Below, in pieces: positions 36,843 through 43,527 of a stretch of 64,000 bases of DNA. The notes beneath the pieces were generated by a model. The model ran no database searches, was not told where the DNA came from, and saw only the letters and a program-made list of their open reading frames with translations. This DNA is from DATBSL01 sp963729875 (GTDB lineage: Bacteria; Acidobacteriota; Vicinamibacteria; Fen-336). Every line of letters starts with the position of its first letter. The first letter of the stretch is position 1. A program made the translations under genes and the position numbers. Location: the NCBI GenBank assembly GCA_963729875.1, contig CAVSPR010000004.1, positions 1,116,001 to 1,180,000 of the forward strand. Direction: 5' to 3'.

Positions 36843-37505
36843 GTGCGCGTGCTCGCGGTGGACACCACCTCTCCACGGGGGAGTCTGGCCGTGGCCGGGG
36901 ATGAGGGGATCCTGGCCGAGGTCCGGGTGGTCACCGAGGCCGGCCACTCGCGATGGCTCCTGCCGGCGGTGGCGGCCGTCCTCCAGGGCCTCGGCCTGTC
37001 GGTGGGGGCCCTCGACGCCCTCGCCGTGACGACCGGCCCCGGCTCGTTCACCGGCCTGCGCGTGGGGCTCGGCAGCGTGCAGGGCCTCGCCCTCGCGAGC
37101 GGGCGCCCCTGCGTGGGCCTTTCGACGCTCGACGTGCTGGCGCTGGCCGCGGCGGGTTCGTCCGACACGGTCGTGGCGCTGGTGGACGCGTTCCGGGGAG
37201 AGGTGTTCTCGGGCGTCTACGACGCGGCGGGGACGCCGCGAGGGGAGCCGAGGGTCGGGCCGCTGTCGGCCGTGCTCGCGGGTCTTGCGCCGGGGACGGC
37301 GTTCGTGGGGGGGCGGGCCGGGGCGAGCCGCGACGCCATCCGGGCGGCCGTGCCGGGGGCCGTCTTCCCCGAAACGCCGGGCTTTCTCGCGGAGACGCTG
37401 GCCAGGGCCGCGCTGGGGCTGGTGAGGACCGGGGCGGCGGTCCGGCCGGCTGAGCTGCGTCCCGTCTACCTGCGGGCCGCCGACATCCGTCCCTCACGCC
37501 CGTGA
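36843..37505 (+). CDS. tsaB: tRNA threonylcarbamoyladenosine biosynthesis protein TsaB
   Basis: A 220-residue partner of TsaD in making the t6A37 modification of ANN-reading tRNAs. It has the ASKHA-fold start VLAVDTTSPRGSLAVAGDEG, AGHSRWLLPAVAAVL, the diagnostic VTTGPGSFTGLRVGLGSVQG and the VALVDAFRGEVFSGVYDA strand. GTG 36843 is the first in-frame start. Its stop overlaps the GTG of rimI, a very common pairing. It is divergent from mutS with only 27 bases between them. Confidence 0.93.
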   Translation: MRVLAVDTTSPRGSLAVAGDEGILAEVRVVTEAGHSRWLLPAVAAVLQGLGLSVGALDALAVTTGPGSFTGLRVGLGSVQGLALASGRPCVGLSTLDVLALAAAGSSDTVVALVDAFRGEVFSGVYDAAGTPRGEPRVGPLSAVLAGLAPGTAFVGGRAGASRDAIRAAVPGAVFPETPGFLAETLARAALGLVRTGAAVRPAELRPVYLRAADIRPSRP

Positions 37506-37996
37506 GGCCGGGTGTCTTCCTCCGGCGGGCGGTCGCCGCCGACGTCGGGGCCCTGGTCGCGCTCGAGGCGGCCTGCTTCACGCACCCCTGGACCGCGACC
37601 CAGGTCGCAGGCGAGATCGGGGGTGTCGAGGGGGGCCTCGTGCTCGTTCTCGAGGGTCGACGCCTCGCCGGCGATCCCCTGGCCGGGATCCGGGCCTACG
37701 CCTCGTTCCGGCTGGTCGTGGACGAGCTGCACGTGATGAACGTGGCGGTGGCCCCGGGCCACCGGCGCCGCGGCCTGGCGCGCTTCCTCCTTCGCATCGC
37801 CCTGAGGCGGGCCGCGCGGGCGGGAGCTCTCCTCGCCCTCCTCGAGGTGAGGGCGGGCAACCGCGAGGCGCTCGCCCTGTATGCATCCATGGGCTTTGCC
37901 CGCTGCGGCCTGCGCCGCGACTACTATCGCGACCCGATCGAGGACGCCGTCGTGTTGGCGCTCGAGGGGCGCGGCGGGGCGCCCTTCACTGAATGA
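37502..37996 (+). CDS. rimI: Ribosomal-protein-alanine N-acetyltransferase RimI
   Basis: A 164-residue GNAT acetyltransferase that acetylates the N-terminal alanine of ribosomal protein S18 in E. coli. Seen: LRRAVAADVGALVALEAACF, HPWTATQVAGEIG (the H-P-W of RimI), ELHVMNVAVAPGHRRRGLAR with the acetyl-CoA-binding R-R-x-G, LEVRAGNREALALYASMGF and RDYYRDPIEDAVVLAL. The order tsaB-rimI is typical. GTG 37502 overlaps the tsaB stop. Confidence 0.9.
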   Translation: MRPGVFLRRAVAADVGALVALEAACFTHPWTATQVAGEIGGVEGGLVLVLEGRRLAGDPLAGIRAYASFRLVVDELHVMNVAVAPGHRRRGLARFLLRIALRRAARAGALLALLEVRAGNREALALYASMGFARCGLRRDYYRDPIEDAVVLALEGRGGAPFTE

Positions 37997-38002
37997 CTCG
38001 GG

Positions 38003-38029
38003 GAGCCCGGCGAGCCCGGCGAGCCCGGC
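38003..38029 (+). repeat. Three tandem copies of a 9-base unit
   Basis: GAGCCCGGC is repeated three times without interruption just after rimI. It is too short for a CRISPR array and is likely a small slippage repeat. Confidence 0.7.
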
Positions 38030-38074
38030 CCGGATCCTTGAACTCGCCGGCGAGGCCGTGATACCGTGCCTTTC

Positions 38075-38100
38075 GGGGGTGCGGGTGCCCTCGCGCCCCC
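38075..38100 (+). terminator. Hairpin after tsaB-rimI
   Basis: GGGGGTGCG and CGCGCCCCC form a 9-bp stem (one G-T pair) around an 8-base loop. No U-tract follows, so an intrinsic terminator is only suggested. A weak promoter-like pair (TTGAAC 38039, GATACC 38060) lies just upstream. Confidence 0.3.
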
Positions 38101-38159
38101 CGCTATGCACGATTGACCCCATCAACGAGGGTCTTCCTCAGACCCGGCAGGAGGAGCCG

Positions 38160-38387
38160 ATGCAGGAACCGGTTTCGCCCATCACCGCCCAGGGCGACGA
38201 CGAGTACCGTCGACTGGAGGCGCAGCATCACGAGTACGAGAGCCGATTGGGCGAGCTTGCCGGAAAGGCCATGCTGAGCGACGACGAGCAGGTCGAGGAG
38301 ATCACCCTCAAGAAGAAGAAGCTGCAGCTCAAGGACCGGATGCAGGAGATCGCCCGGCGCCACCGGGGGGACTCGGCCCACCCCTGA
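38160..38387 (+). CDS. DUF465 / YdcH-like small coiled protein
   Basis: A 75-residue, highly charged, helical protein: DDEYRRLEAQHHEYESRLGE, LAGKAMLSDDEQVEEITLKK and KKLQLKDRMQEIARRHRG. The pattern, in which an LxxxHxxYExRL helix is followed by a KKxKLxLKDxM helix, matches the DUF465 (YdcH) hairpin family, of unknown function. The ATG at 38160 follows a good GGAGGAG ribosome site. It lies 60 bases before pssA, probably co-transcribed. Confidence 0.75.
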   Translation: MQEPVSPITAQGDDEYRRLEAQHHEYESRLGELAGKAMLSDDEQVEEITLKKKKLQLKDRMQEIARRHRGDSAHP

Positions 38388-38446
38388 GCCCCGGGTCGCC
38401 CGCGCCTTCCGCCACCGGCGGAGACGCCGGCGGCGGAGGAGCACCA

Positions 38447-39199
38447 TTGGAACGGTCGCAGCGTTTCCGGCGGGGGGCCTCGATCCTCCCTAGCCTCTTC
38501 ACGACGGGGAACCTCTTCCTCGGGTTCTGGTCCATGGTGAAGACGCTCGACGGCCGCTTCGGGGAGGCGGCTCCGCTGATCGGGGCCGCCGTGATCCTCG
38601 ACATGCTGGACGGTCGCATCGCGCGGCTCACGAACACCCAGACGGAGTTCGGGGCGCAGTTCGACAGCCTGGCCGACGCGGTGTCGTTCGGGGTGGCGCC
38701 CGCGCTGCTCGCGTACTGCTGGGCCCTCCAGTCCTTCCCCCGCGCGGGCTGGCCGGCGGCCTTCCTCTTCCTCGCGTGCGGGGTGATGCGGCTCGCGCGC
38801 TTCAACGTCCAGCGACACGTGGTCGACGCGCGTTTCTTCGTGGGGCTCCCGATCCCCGCCGGGGCGGCGCAGCTGGCGGCGATCGTCTTCGTCCTCCCGG
38901 AGCGGCCCTCGGAGCGCTGGGTGGCGGTGGCGATGCTGGCCCTCGTGGTCGTGCTGGGCTTCCTCATGGTGAGCACATTCCGCTACCGCTCGTTCAAGGG
39001 GATCGACCTGCGGCGCCGGCGGAGCTACATCAGCGTTCTCGGGATCGCCCTCCTCTTCCTGCTGGTGGCAGCCCACCCGGAAGCGTCGCTGCTGGCCGTG
39101 ACCAGCCTGTACACCGTGTCCGGCCCGCTCGCCTGGGCCGTCTCGGCACTGCGCCGCCGGGACGACCGCACGGAGCCGGAGCCCCAGCCGATCCCGTGA
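38447..39199 (+). CDS. pssA: CDP-diacylglycerol-serine O-phosphatidyltransferase
   Basis: Makes phosphatidylserine, the precursor of phosphatidylethanolamine; 250 residues with about seven membrane helices. The CDP-alcohol phosphotransferase motif is complete: DGRIARLTNTQTEFGAQFDS followed by LAD, giving DG-x2-AR-x8-G-x3-D-x3-D. It is preceded by LPSLFTTGNLFLGFWSMV, typical of the PssA type 2 (membrane) enzymes. The start is TTG 38447 after GGAGGAG. Its stop overlaps the next gene's GTG. No psd gene is seen here. Confidence 0.9.
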   Translation: MERSQRFRRGASILPSLFTTGNLFLGFWSMVKTLDGRFGEAAPLIGAAVILDMLDGRIARLTNTQTEFGAQFDSLADAVSFGVAPALLAYCWALQSFPRAGWPAAFLFLACGVMRLARFNVQRHVVDARFFVGLPIPAGAAQLAAIVFVLPERPSERWVAVAMLALVVVLGFLMVSTFRYRSFKGIDLRRRRSYISVLGIALLFLLVAAHPEASLLAVTSLYTVSGPLAWAVSALRRRDDRTEPEPQPIP

Positions 39200-39618
39200 G
39201 CCTGCTTCTCCCCGTGGTCGGGGTGGGCGGGGTCGTCGTCCGGGACGGACGCGTGCTCCTCATCCGGCGGGGCAAGGAGCCTCTCTTCGGCCGCTGGGTC
39301 GTGCCCGGGGGGACCGTCGAGCTCGGCGAGACCCTGGAGGAGGCCCTCGTCCGCGAGATGCAGGAAGAGACCGGCCTGCGAGTGGAGCCGCTCGAGGTCC
39401 TGACCGTCTTCGATCGCATCCAGCGCGACGGCGCCCGGGTCGTCTACCACTACGTGATCGTGGACTACCTGTGCCGCTGGCGGGAGGGCGTGGCGAAGGC
39501 GGCCTCGGATGCCCTCGACGTCGCCTGGGCGAGCCCAGCGGAGTTTCCCGCCTACGACCTGCCCGCGAAGGCGCTCGAGGTGGTCACCGACGCGCTGCGG
39601 AAGGGCGCCCACCTGTAG
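39196..39618 (+). CDS. Nudix hydrolase
   Basis: A 140-residue hydrolase of nucleoside-diphosphate-linked compounds. The Nudix box is complete: GGTVELGETLEEALVREMQE followed by ETGL (G-x5-E-x7-RE-x2-EE-x-G). It opens with VGVGGVVVRDGRVLLIRRGK and has RWVVPGG before the box. A role as ADP-ribose pyrophosphatase or as MutT-like cannot be decided. GTG 39196 overlaps the pssA stop. Confidence 0.88.
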   Translation: MSLLLPVVGVGGVVVRDGRVLLIRRGKEPLFGRWVVPGGTVELGETLEEALVREMQEETGLRVEPLEVLTVFDRIQRDGARVVYHYVIVDYLCRWREGVAKAASDALDVAWASPAEFPAYDLPAKALEVVTDALRKGAHL

Positions 39619-39716
39619 CCGGGCCTGGCCCGTCGGCGCGCCCTCTCCTTGCCGGCGGGACGAGAGGCGAGTATTCTCGAGTCGTCGACGCCGTGCCCCG
39701 AGCCCTGGAGGGACAG

Positions 39717-39944
39717 ATGAAGCGCCTCGCCGCCCTCGCATTCCTGATCGTCGCTGCGACCGCCTCGCCGGCCGGGGCGGGGTCGCTTCCCAACCCGGCG
39801 TTGCTCGTGAACCGGAACCGGCCGGCCAACCTCACGCACATCGTCCGGCAGGACGCCCGTCCAAAGCTCCCGTCGCCGGCCCTGTCCACGCGCGAGAACA
39901 GGCAAAGCTCCTACCGCCTGTCGCACATCGTACGGGGGAGATGA
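39717..39944 (+). CDS. Small exported protein with two HIVR motifs
   Basis: A 75-residue protein of unknown function. A signal peptide (MKRLAALAFLIVAATASPAGA) precedes a ~54-residue mature peptide. The mature part contains two similar short units, NLTHIVRQD and RLSHIVRGR, the second at the very C-terminus, and is basic. The ATG at 39717 follows GGAGGGA. TATTCT at 39672-39677 could be a -10 box. It may be a small envelope or secreted peptide; nothing in it points to an enzyme. Confidence 0.5.
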   Translation: MKRLAALAFLIVAATASPAGAGSLPNPALLVNRNRPANLTHIVRQDARPKLPSPALSTRENRQSSYRLSHIVRGR

Positions 39945-39946
39945 CT

Positions 39947-39963
39947 CGGCTGGTCGGCAGCCG
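39947..39963. terminator. Short hairpin between convergent genes
   Basis: CGGCTG, GTCGG, CAGCCG sits in the 19-base gap between two converging genes. It lacks a T-tract on either side and is only a weak terminator candidate. Confidence 0.3.
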
Positions 39964-40506
39964 CTAGGGCCTGAAGGGCGCGCCGCCGTCGAGGGCTTCG
40001 ATGCGCTCGCGGTGCTGTCGCACGAACCACTCTGCCAGGAGAGGGCGGTATTCTCGCTGCCGCTGCGTGGGCAGACGAAAGAAGTCGCCGACCACCTCGC
40101 CCTGGCACCGGGCGGCGCCACACCGGCACGGCCAGGCCGTCCCGTTGGCGATGTTGATGTTGTAGTCGCAGGTGATCTCGGCGCCAGCCGCGATCTCGCG
40201 TCGTGCCACCAGGTAGGTCACGCCTTCCTCGAACACCTCGTAGGCGTTTGGGTCGCAGCTGTGATTGAGGTGACGGTCTGGCCGGCCGTACAGAACGACC
40301 TTCCCGTCGGGGTAGTTGCAGTGGTCTGTGCGCTCGCCAAGGTCCTCCCGGATAGGTGCCTCCGCGGTGACCTCTCGAACGACGTTCACCCGCCTGATCC
40401 GATCGCCGGCCCGGAACGAATGCGTCGCAAACACGCCCAGGCCCTCGATCCCGGACGACCTCACTTCTACTCCGTTCATCGAGTCGTCGTGACCAGGCCT
40501 CGTCAT
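39964..40506 (-). CDS. SET-domain protein (putative lysine methyltransferase)
   Basis: A 180-residue protein made almost only of a SET domain plus post-SET tail. It starts VEVRSSGIEGLGVFATHSFR, a typical SET opening, then has HLNHSCDPNAYEVFEEGVTY (the NHSCxPN SAM-binding motif) and AAGAEITCDYNINIA (the catalytic Tyr region). The post-SET pattern is CRCGAARCQG (C-x-C-x4-C), which with NHSC would bind zinc. Bacterial SET proteins methylate protein lysines; the substrate is unknown. It is the last minus-strand gene of a lower-GC accessory island. ATG 40506 or the Met nine codons later could be the start. Confidence 0.85.
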   Translation of the reverse strand: MTRPGHDDSMNGVEVRSSGIEGLGVFATHSFRAGDRIRRVNVVREVTAEAPIREDLGERTDHCNYPDGKVVLYGRPDRHLNHSCDPNAYEVFEEGVTYLVARREIAAGAEITCDYNINIANGTAWPCRCGAARCQGEVVGDFFRLPTQRQREYRPLLAEWFVRQHRERIEALDGGAPFRP

Positions 40507-40551
40507 CTTGATCTCCTCGTCCTCTACGCCCCTCGTCTCGTGCCCGCGCCG

Positions 40552-40803
40552 CTACGACATTCGGGAGCCGCACGAACGGCAGTACTTGAGGGCAATGACC
40601 GGCCCGAGGCGCCTGCCGCACTGCGGGCATCGGATGGCCCACACGGCGACGACAACGCCGAGCAGAATGATCGCCGCAGCCGCAAAGCCCAGCGGTGTGG
40701 GTGCCAGGAAGCTCACGGCGAGCGCCACGAGAGTGCCGAGCATGGCCAGTCCTGCGCGGCGACGGTTCGCTTCGAGGCTGCCGCGCGCCAGTCCTCCCTT
40801 CAC
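40552..40803 (-). CDS. Small membrane protein with C-terminal zinc ribbon
   Basis: An 83-residue protein: two membrane helices (AGLAMLGTLVALAVSFLA and FAAAAIILLGVVVAVWAI) and then CPQCGRRLGPVIALKYCRSC, two CxxC pairs that should bind zinc on the cytoplasmic side. The start is GTG 40803. It lies 45 bases upstream of the SET gene on the same strand, so the two may be co-transcribed. Family not recognised. Confidence 0.55.
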   Translation of the reverse strand: MKGGLARGSLEANRRRAGLAMLGTLVALAVSFLAPTPLGFAAAAIILLGVVVAVWAIRCPQCGRRLGPVIALKYCRSCGSRMS

Positions 40804-40920
40804 GGTCTCATCTCGGATGTCCGCTGGACGACCCCGAGTACCCGCTCGTCACGAGTCGGCATGGCAGCCTCACACGGCCACTAGCACCAATCCACCCCAC
40901 CCTGCCTCGGCAATAGTTGT

Positions 40921-40943
40921 GTGGCTTCGCCATTTCGAGCCAC
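40921..40943. repeat. Inverted repeat in a gene-poor stretch
   Basis: On the minus strand GTGGCTCG and CGAAGCCAC pair around a 6-base loop with one bulged base, just after the stop of a broken gene. It may be a terminator or a decayed recombination site. The remaining parts of 40804-41169 show no intact gene. Confidence 0.3.
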
Positions 40944-40953
40944 TTCCGTTGGC

Positions 40954-41085
40954 TCACCTGCGGCCTGCCTCGTACTGCGCGATGAACGCATCCACAGAAT
41001 TGCCGGCAACGAGCTTTCCGATTGCGTCGAGTGGCAGATCCCCTGCCGTGCGGAAGCGAATGCAGGACACGGCCGCTGTCCCGCG
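40954..41085 (-). pseudogene. C-terminal remnant resembling a DUF1801-type protein
   Basis: A 43-codon open stretch without a proper start ends in a protein-like sequence: IRFRTAGDLPLDAIGKLVAG, NSVDAFIAQYEAGRR and TGA at 40956. The phrase is like the C-terminus of DUF1801-type proteins as I remember them. An in-frame stop lies just upstream (41088-41086), so this would be a 5'-deleted gene. It is weak evidence, given mainly because it sits in the cassette-like island. Confidence 0.25.
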
Positions 41086-41169
41086 TCAACATGCTTGCTC
41101 CTTCCACGTGCAACCTCCGCCCCTGGCCGCGGCTCGAATCCGGGTCTCGCCTCGCGCGCCTTCTGCCCT

Positions 41170-41667
41170 TCAGAATGACAGCACCACTTCGGCCCGCACG
41201 CCTCGCCCGCAAGGCCACATCCGGAGCGACGCCGCCGAGGTGGAAACACGCTCCCAACGCTCGGTCTTGATCAGGGTCCCCACAAGACCACCAACGGCCA
41301 CCATGCCACCGATGAACAGCGGCTCAGTCATGCCGGACTCGTCCAGCGTGTCGAACGCTGCAGTGAGGCCGACGACAGCGCCCCAGGCAAGCGCACCCCC
41401 AACCAGACCTCGCACGGTGTGTCGTCGGGAACCACGACTCACCTCGAGGCCCAGGACGTCCTCGCGGGGCACACGAGTGACACCACCCTGGGAGCCGATC
41501 TGGATCATGAGCGCGTGTGCGTCAGCGGCGGCCAGCACTCCGACGAGCCGAGTGGACCCGGGTGTCTTCACCCGAACCCGCGCCCCCTGGAGTTCGGCCT
41601 GGTCCTCTGCCGAGACCTCTACGGTGCTCAGCAGCACAGCGGACATCAGCAGGATCGCGCGTCTCAT
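41170..41667 (-). CDS. Exported protein, paralogue A of a cassette-borne pair
   Basis: A 165-residue protein with a signal peptide (MRRAILLMSAVLLSTVEVSA). The mature part starts with a small beta-barrel-like unit, ARVRVKTPGSTRLVGVLAAA, ALMIQIGSQGGVTRVPREDV and LGLEVSRGSRR, followed by glycine-rich hydrophobic helices (GLVGGALAWGAVVGLTA, FIGGMVAVGGLVGTLIK) and a WERV segment. The same order is found in the protein at 42390-42977, so they are paralogues. The first part resembles an SH3/LSm-like fold; the second looks membrane-inserting. Function unknown. An attC-like element ends 42 bases upstream of its ATG, on the side expected for the previous cassette. Confidence 0.6.
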   Translation of the reverse strand: MRRAILLMSAVLLSTVEVSAEDQAELQGARVRVKTPGSTRLVGVLAAADAHALMIQIGSQGGVTRVPREDVLGLEVSRGSRRHTVRGLVGGALAWGAVVGLTAAFDTLDESGMTEPLFIGGMVAVGGLVGTLIKTERWERVSTSAASLRMWPCGRGVRAEVVLSF

Positions 41668-41708
41668 GCTCGCGGCCCCCTTCCCCCTCTCGCGCTCCCC
41701 CCAAGGCG

Positions 41709-41778
41709 GCCCGACACTGGAGTCACGCTGCAAAGCTCCGATCTCGCCAGGCCTCGTCAGCTCACCCGCTCGTTCGGT
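41709..41778 (-). repeat. Degenerate attC-like recombination site
   Basis: This lies 19 bases after the stop of the 4-TM gene at 41797. Its left arm begins GCCCGACACTGGAGTCACGC and its right arm ends CGTTCGGT. The arms follow the layout of the two better copies at 42240 and 43033 (outer 7-mer, spacer, inner box with GCTG/CAGC) but pair less perfectly, so it may be decayed. Confidence 0.45.
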
Positions 41779-41796
41779 GCCGCCGCTAGCCTCGCC

Positions 41797-42201
41797 CTAC
41801 GCAACACTACTACGACGGCCCACACTCCAATTGCTGCCAGCGACAAGCGCCGCGATGCTCAGAATCGGCGCGAGCAGCACGACCGCTACGTACGCAAGGA
41901 AGCCTTCCTCGTCTGGATGGGGGTACCGGTCGTAGAGCGCCCAGGCGGCAGTGGCAAGAAGCCAGATGTTGCAGAAGACTGCGATCCGACTCGCACGTCG
42001 CATAGCCGGCGAAGAGTCCGTCACACCATCTCTGCGATGAGGTCCCCTCTGCACTAGCAGAGCTGCGCTGAGCGTTGGCACCGCCAGCAGTAGGAAGGTG
42101 AAGACGACATATGGCACCTCTCGCGAGACCCCGTCGGTGGCCATAACGAGGCAAGTGAACGCGACGAGCACGACGTTGCACACGACAGCCGCAGTTCCCA
42201 C
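41797..42201 (-). CDS. Small four-helix membrane protein
   Basis: A 134-residue protein with four hydrophobic helices: AAVVCNVVLVAFTCLVMAT, VPYVVFTFLLLAVPTLSAALL, IAVFCNIWLLATAAWALYD and YVAVVLLAPILSIAALVAG. Family not recognised. The start is GTG 42201, preceded by GAGGAGG 7 bases away and lying 39 bases after an attC-like site. The frame is also open upstream through that site, where it reads PPNKRMQLTKL; that stretch is the repeat itself and not a real N-terminus. Its own attC-like site follows the stop, as in an integron gene cassette. Confidence 0.55.
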   Translation of the reverse strand: MGTAAVVCNVVLVAFTCLVMATDGVSREVPYVVFTFLLLAVPTLSAALLVQRGPHRRDGVTDSSPAMRRASRIAVFCNIWLLATAAWALYDRYPHPDEEGFLAYVAVVLLAPILSIAALVAGSNWSVGRRSSVA

Positions 42202-42239
42202 GTTCTTCCTCCTCTCCAAACCCTCGCCCTTTCCAGGGC

Positions 42240-42367
42240 GCCGAACACTGCGGATCAGCTGCGAAGCGGTGCCCCCGTCCGTCTCGCCGGCGGGGGCACA
42301 GGGCGGCACCTCAGCTCGCCGTTCGGGTGCCGCCCTGAGCTTCGTCAGCTGCATCCGCTTGTTCGGC
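42240..42367 (-). repeat. attC-like recombination site (128 bp)
   Basis: The ends are GCCGAAC (42240-42246) and GTTCGGC (42361-42367). The left arm reads GCCGAACACTGCGGATCAGC; the right arm, reverse-complemented, reads GCCGAACAAGCGGATGCAGC. They pair except for a short central spacer and single extra bases on one side, the known features of folded attC sites (R and L boxes, unpaired spacer, extrahelical bases). Two more hairpins lie inside (GCCCCCG/CGGGGGC and GGGCGGCACC/GGTGCCGCCC). It begins 22 bases after the stop of the minus-strand gene at 42390. The core 7-mer differs from the consensus GTTRRRY at one base. Confidence 0.65.
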
Positions 42368-42389
42368 GGCTCTTGGATTGACCTCCCCT

Positions 42390-42977
42390 CTACCGCCAGG
42401 AAACCGCGATCGCCAGCCCTCTCGAGTGCACCAGCGAGGGGCGGAGGCTGAGCTGGACGCGGTCTCCTGGTCGGATCCGGGCGGCAGCGGACAAGATCTG
42501 GTCTGTCGGCACTTCGGCCCACCGCTCTCCGGAAGCCACGACCGCACCGATCGCTGCAGCTGGGAGGGCCATGATCGCTCCAGCCGCAACGTACTTCCCG
42601 GGTCCGAAATCACCGCCCGAAGTCCCCTCCCACTCGGTTATCGCCCCTCCAATGAGGAACCCGGCTACGAAACCGATTGCCGAACCGATGAGCGCTCCCC
42701 TCCGCTTATGGCTTGGCCGAACGCTCTGCTCCAAACTGACCACATCCGAGCGTGTCAGCACAAGCGGATCACGGCGACCACTGACGATCACGGTCAGACT
42801 CTCGTCATCAACTGCCGCCAGCGTACCTACAACGGGCTTCGATCCACTGCTTGTGACGAACAGGCGAACTCGGCTCCCCACTAGCGGGGCAGCAAGCGCG
42901 TGTTCTTCCGCGACCGCACAGTCTGGAAGTCCCATCACCCAGAAACCGGCGACGATGATCCCGAGCCATCTGGTCAC
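42390..42977 (-). CDS. Exported protein, paralogue B of a cassette-borne pair
   Basis: A 195-residue protein with a signal peptide (MTRWLGIIVAGFWVMGLPDCAVA). The order of parts is as in the protein at 41170: a beta-rich unit (SRVRLFVTSSGSKPVVGTLA, LTVIVSGRRDPLVLTRSDVV, SLEQSVRPSHKRRG), then glycine-rich hydrophobic helices (ALIGSAIGFVAGFLIGGAI, VAAGAIMALPAAAIGAVVA) and a RWAEVPTDQ segment. An extra C-terminal strand (DRVQLSLRPSLVHSRGLAIA) is present. The start is GTG 42977 after AAGGAAG. It lies between two attC-like sites, exactly as a cassette gene would. Function unknown. Confidence 0.6.
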   Translation of the reverse strand: MTRWLGIIVAGFWVMGLPDCAVAEEHALAAPLVGSRVRLFVTSSGSKPVVGTLAAVDDESLTVIVSGRRDPLVLTRSDVVSLEQSVRPSHKRRGALIGSAIGFVAGFLIGGAITEWEGTSGGDFGPGKYVAAGAIMALPAAAIGAVVASGERWAEVPTDQILSAAARIRPGDRVQLSLRPSLVHSRGLAIAVSWR

Positions 42978-43032
42978 GGCGCCACTTCCTTTCGTCCAGT
43001 CTCCCCAGTGAGCCCTGATGCGGGCTCAGTCC

Positions 43033-43103
43033 GCCGAACACCGGGGATAAGCTGCGAGCGTCCAATATGCTCAGCGCTCGTCAGCTTCATCCCCTTGTTC
43101 GGC
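43033..43103 (-). repeat. attC-like recombination site (71 bp)
   Basis: Ends are GCCGAAC (43033-43039) and GTTCGGC (43097-43103). The left arm is GCCGAACACCGGGGATAAGC; the right arm reverse-complemented is GCCGAACAAGGGGATGAAGC. Compared with the site at 42240, both arms change together (GCGGAT to GGGGAT on both sides), so pairing rather than sequence is kept. The extra bases are at the same positions. Its interior is shorter. Confidence 0.65.
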
Positions 43104-43242
43104 GGCCCCGGCTACCATTCGATGCCGCCTTCTGCACGCTCCTCTGGATGCTCGCCGAGGCCCGCTCCTGACGCCGCTGCCACACGCGTCTCAAGCATAT
43201 GGTCAGTCCGGTGACTTGGCCGGACACTCACTGGCTCGTCAA

Positions 43243-43437
43243 CTACGGTGCCGGCGTCGCCTTCCGCCCCCGGGTGACTGCCGCGCCGATCGCTGCCCCC
43301 AGAACCACACCCACTCCTGCACCCAACGGGATACTGCCAAGAGCAACCCCTGCTCCTGCGCCGACGGCAAGACCGATTCCTACCCACACAGCCATGGAAC
43401 GCCCGCGGCCCGCCGGCTGTGGCGTCTGCTCGCCCAT
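43243..43437 (-). CDS. Small glycine-zipper membrane protein
   Basis: A 64-residue protein: MGEQTPQPAGRGRSM, then VWVGIGLAVGAGAGVALGSI and LGAGVGVVLGAAIGAAVTRG, a pair of glycine-zipper helices. Such peptides insert in membranes; some are structural, some toxic. The second ATG (43437) is preferred because AAGGAG lies 9 bases upstream of it and directly abuts the first ATG. It lies between attC-like site 43033 and a half-site at 43528. The stretch 43104-43242 between its stop and its presumed attC site holds no visible gene. Confidence 0.45.
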   Translation of the reverse strand: MGEQTPQPAGRGRSMAVWVGIGLAVGAGAGVALGSIPLGAGVGVVLGAAIGAAVTRGRKATPAP

Positions 43438-43527
43438 CGTTGGCATCTCCTTGGTTAGGTCACGACATACATACGGCCCGCCGTTCGGCCTTCATTCACC
43501 TGCCAGATTCTTCGCGCCATCGGGTCC

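Noticed and set aside
38003..38029. Short direct repeats as a CRISPR array
   Set aside because: Nine-base units without spacers; no cas genes anywhere in the window.
38030..38110. tRNA-like sequence between rimI and the DUF465 gene
   Set aside because: The region has a T-arm-like GC hairpin, but no acceptor stem, D-loop or TTCRA loop can be built.
42240..42400. N-terminal extension of the 4-TM protein reading PPNKRMQLTKL
   Set aside because: This is translation through the attC-like repeat; a GTG with a GAGGAGG ribosome site starts the real gene at 42201.
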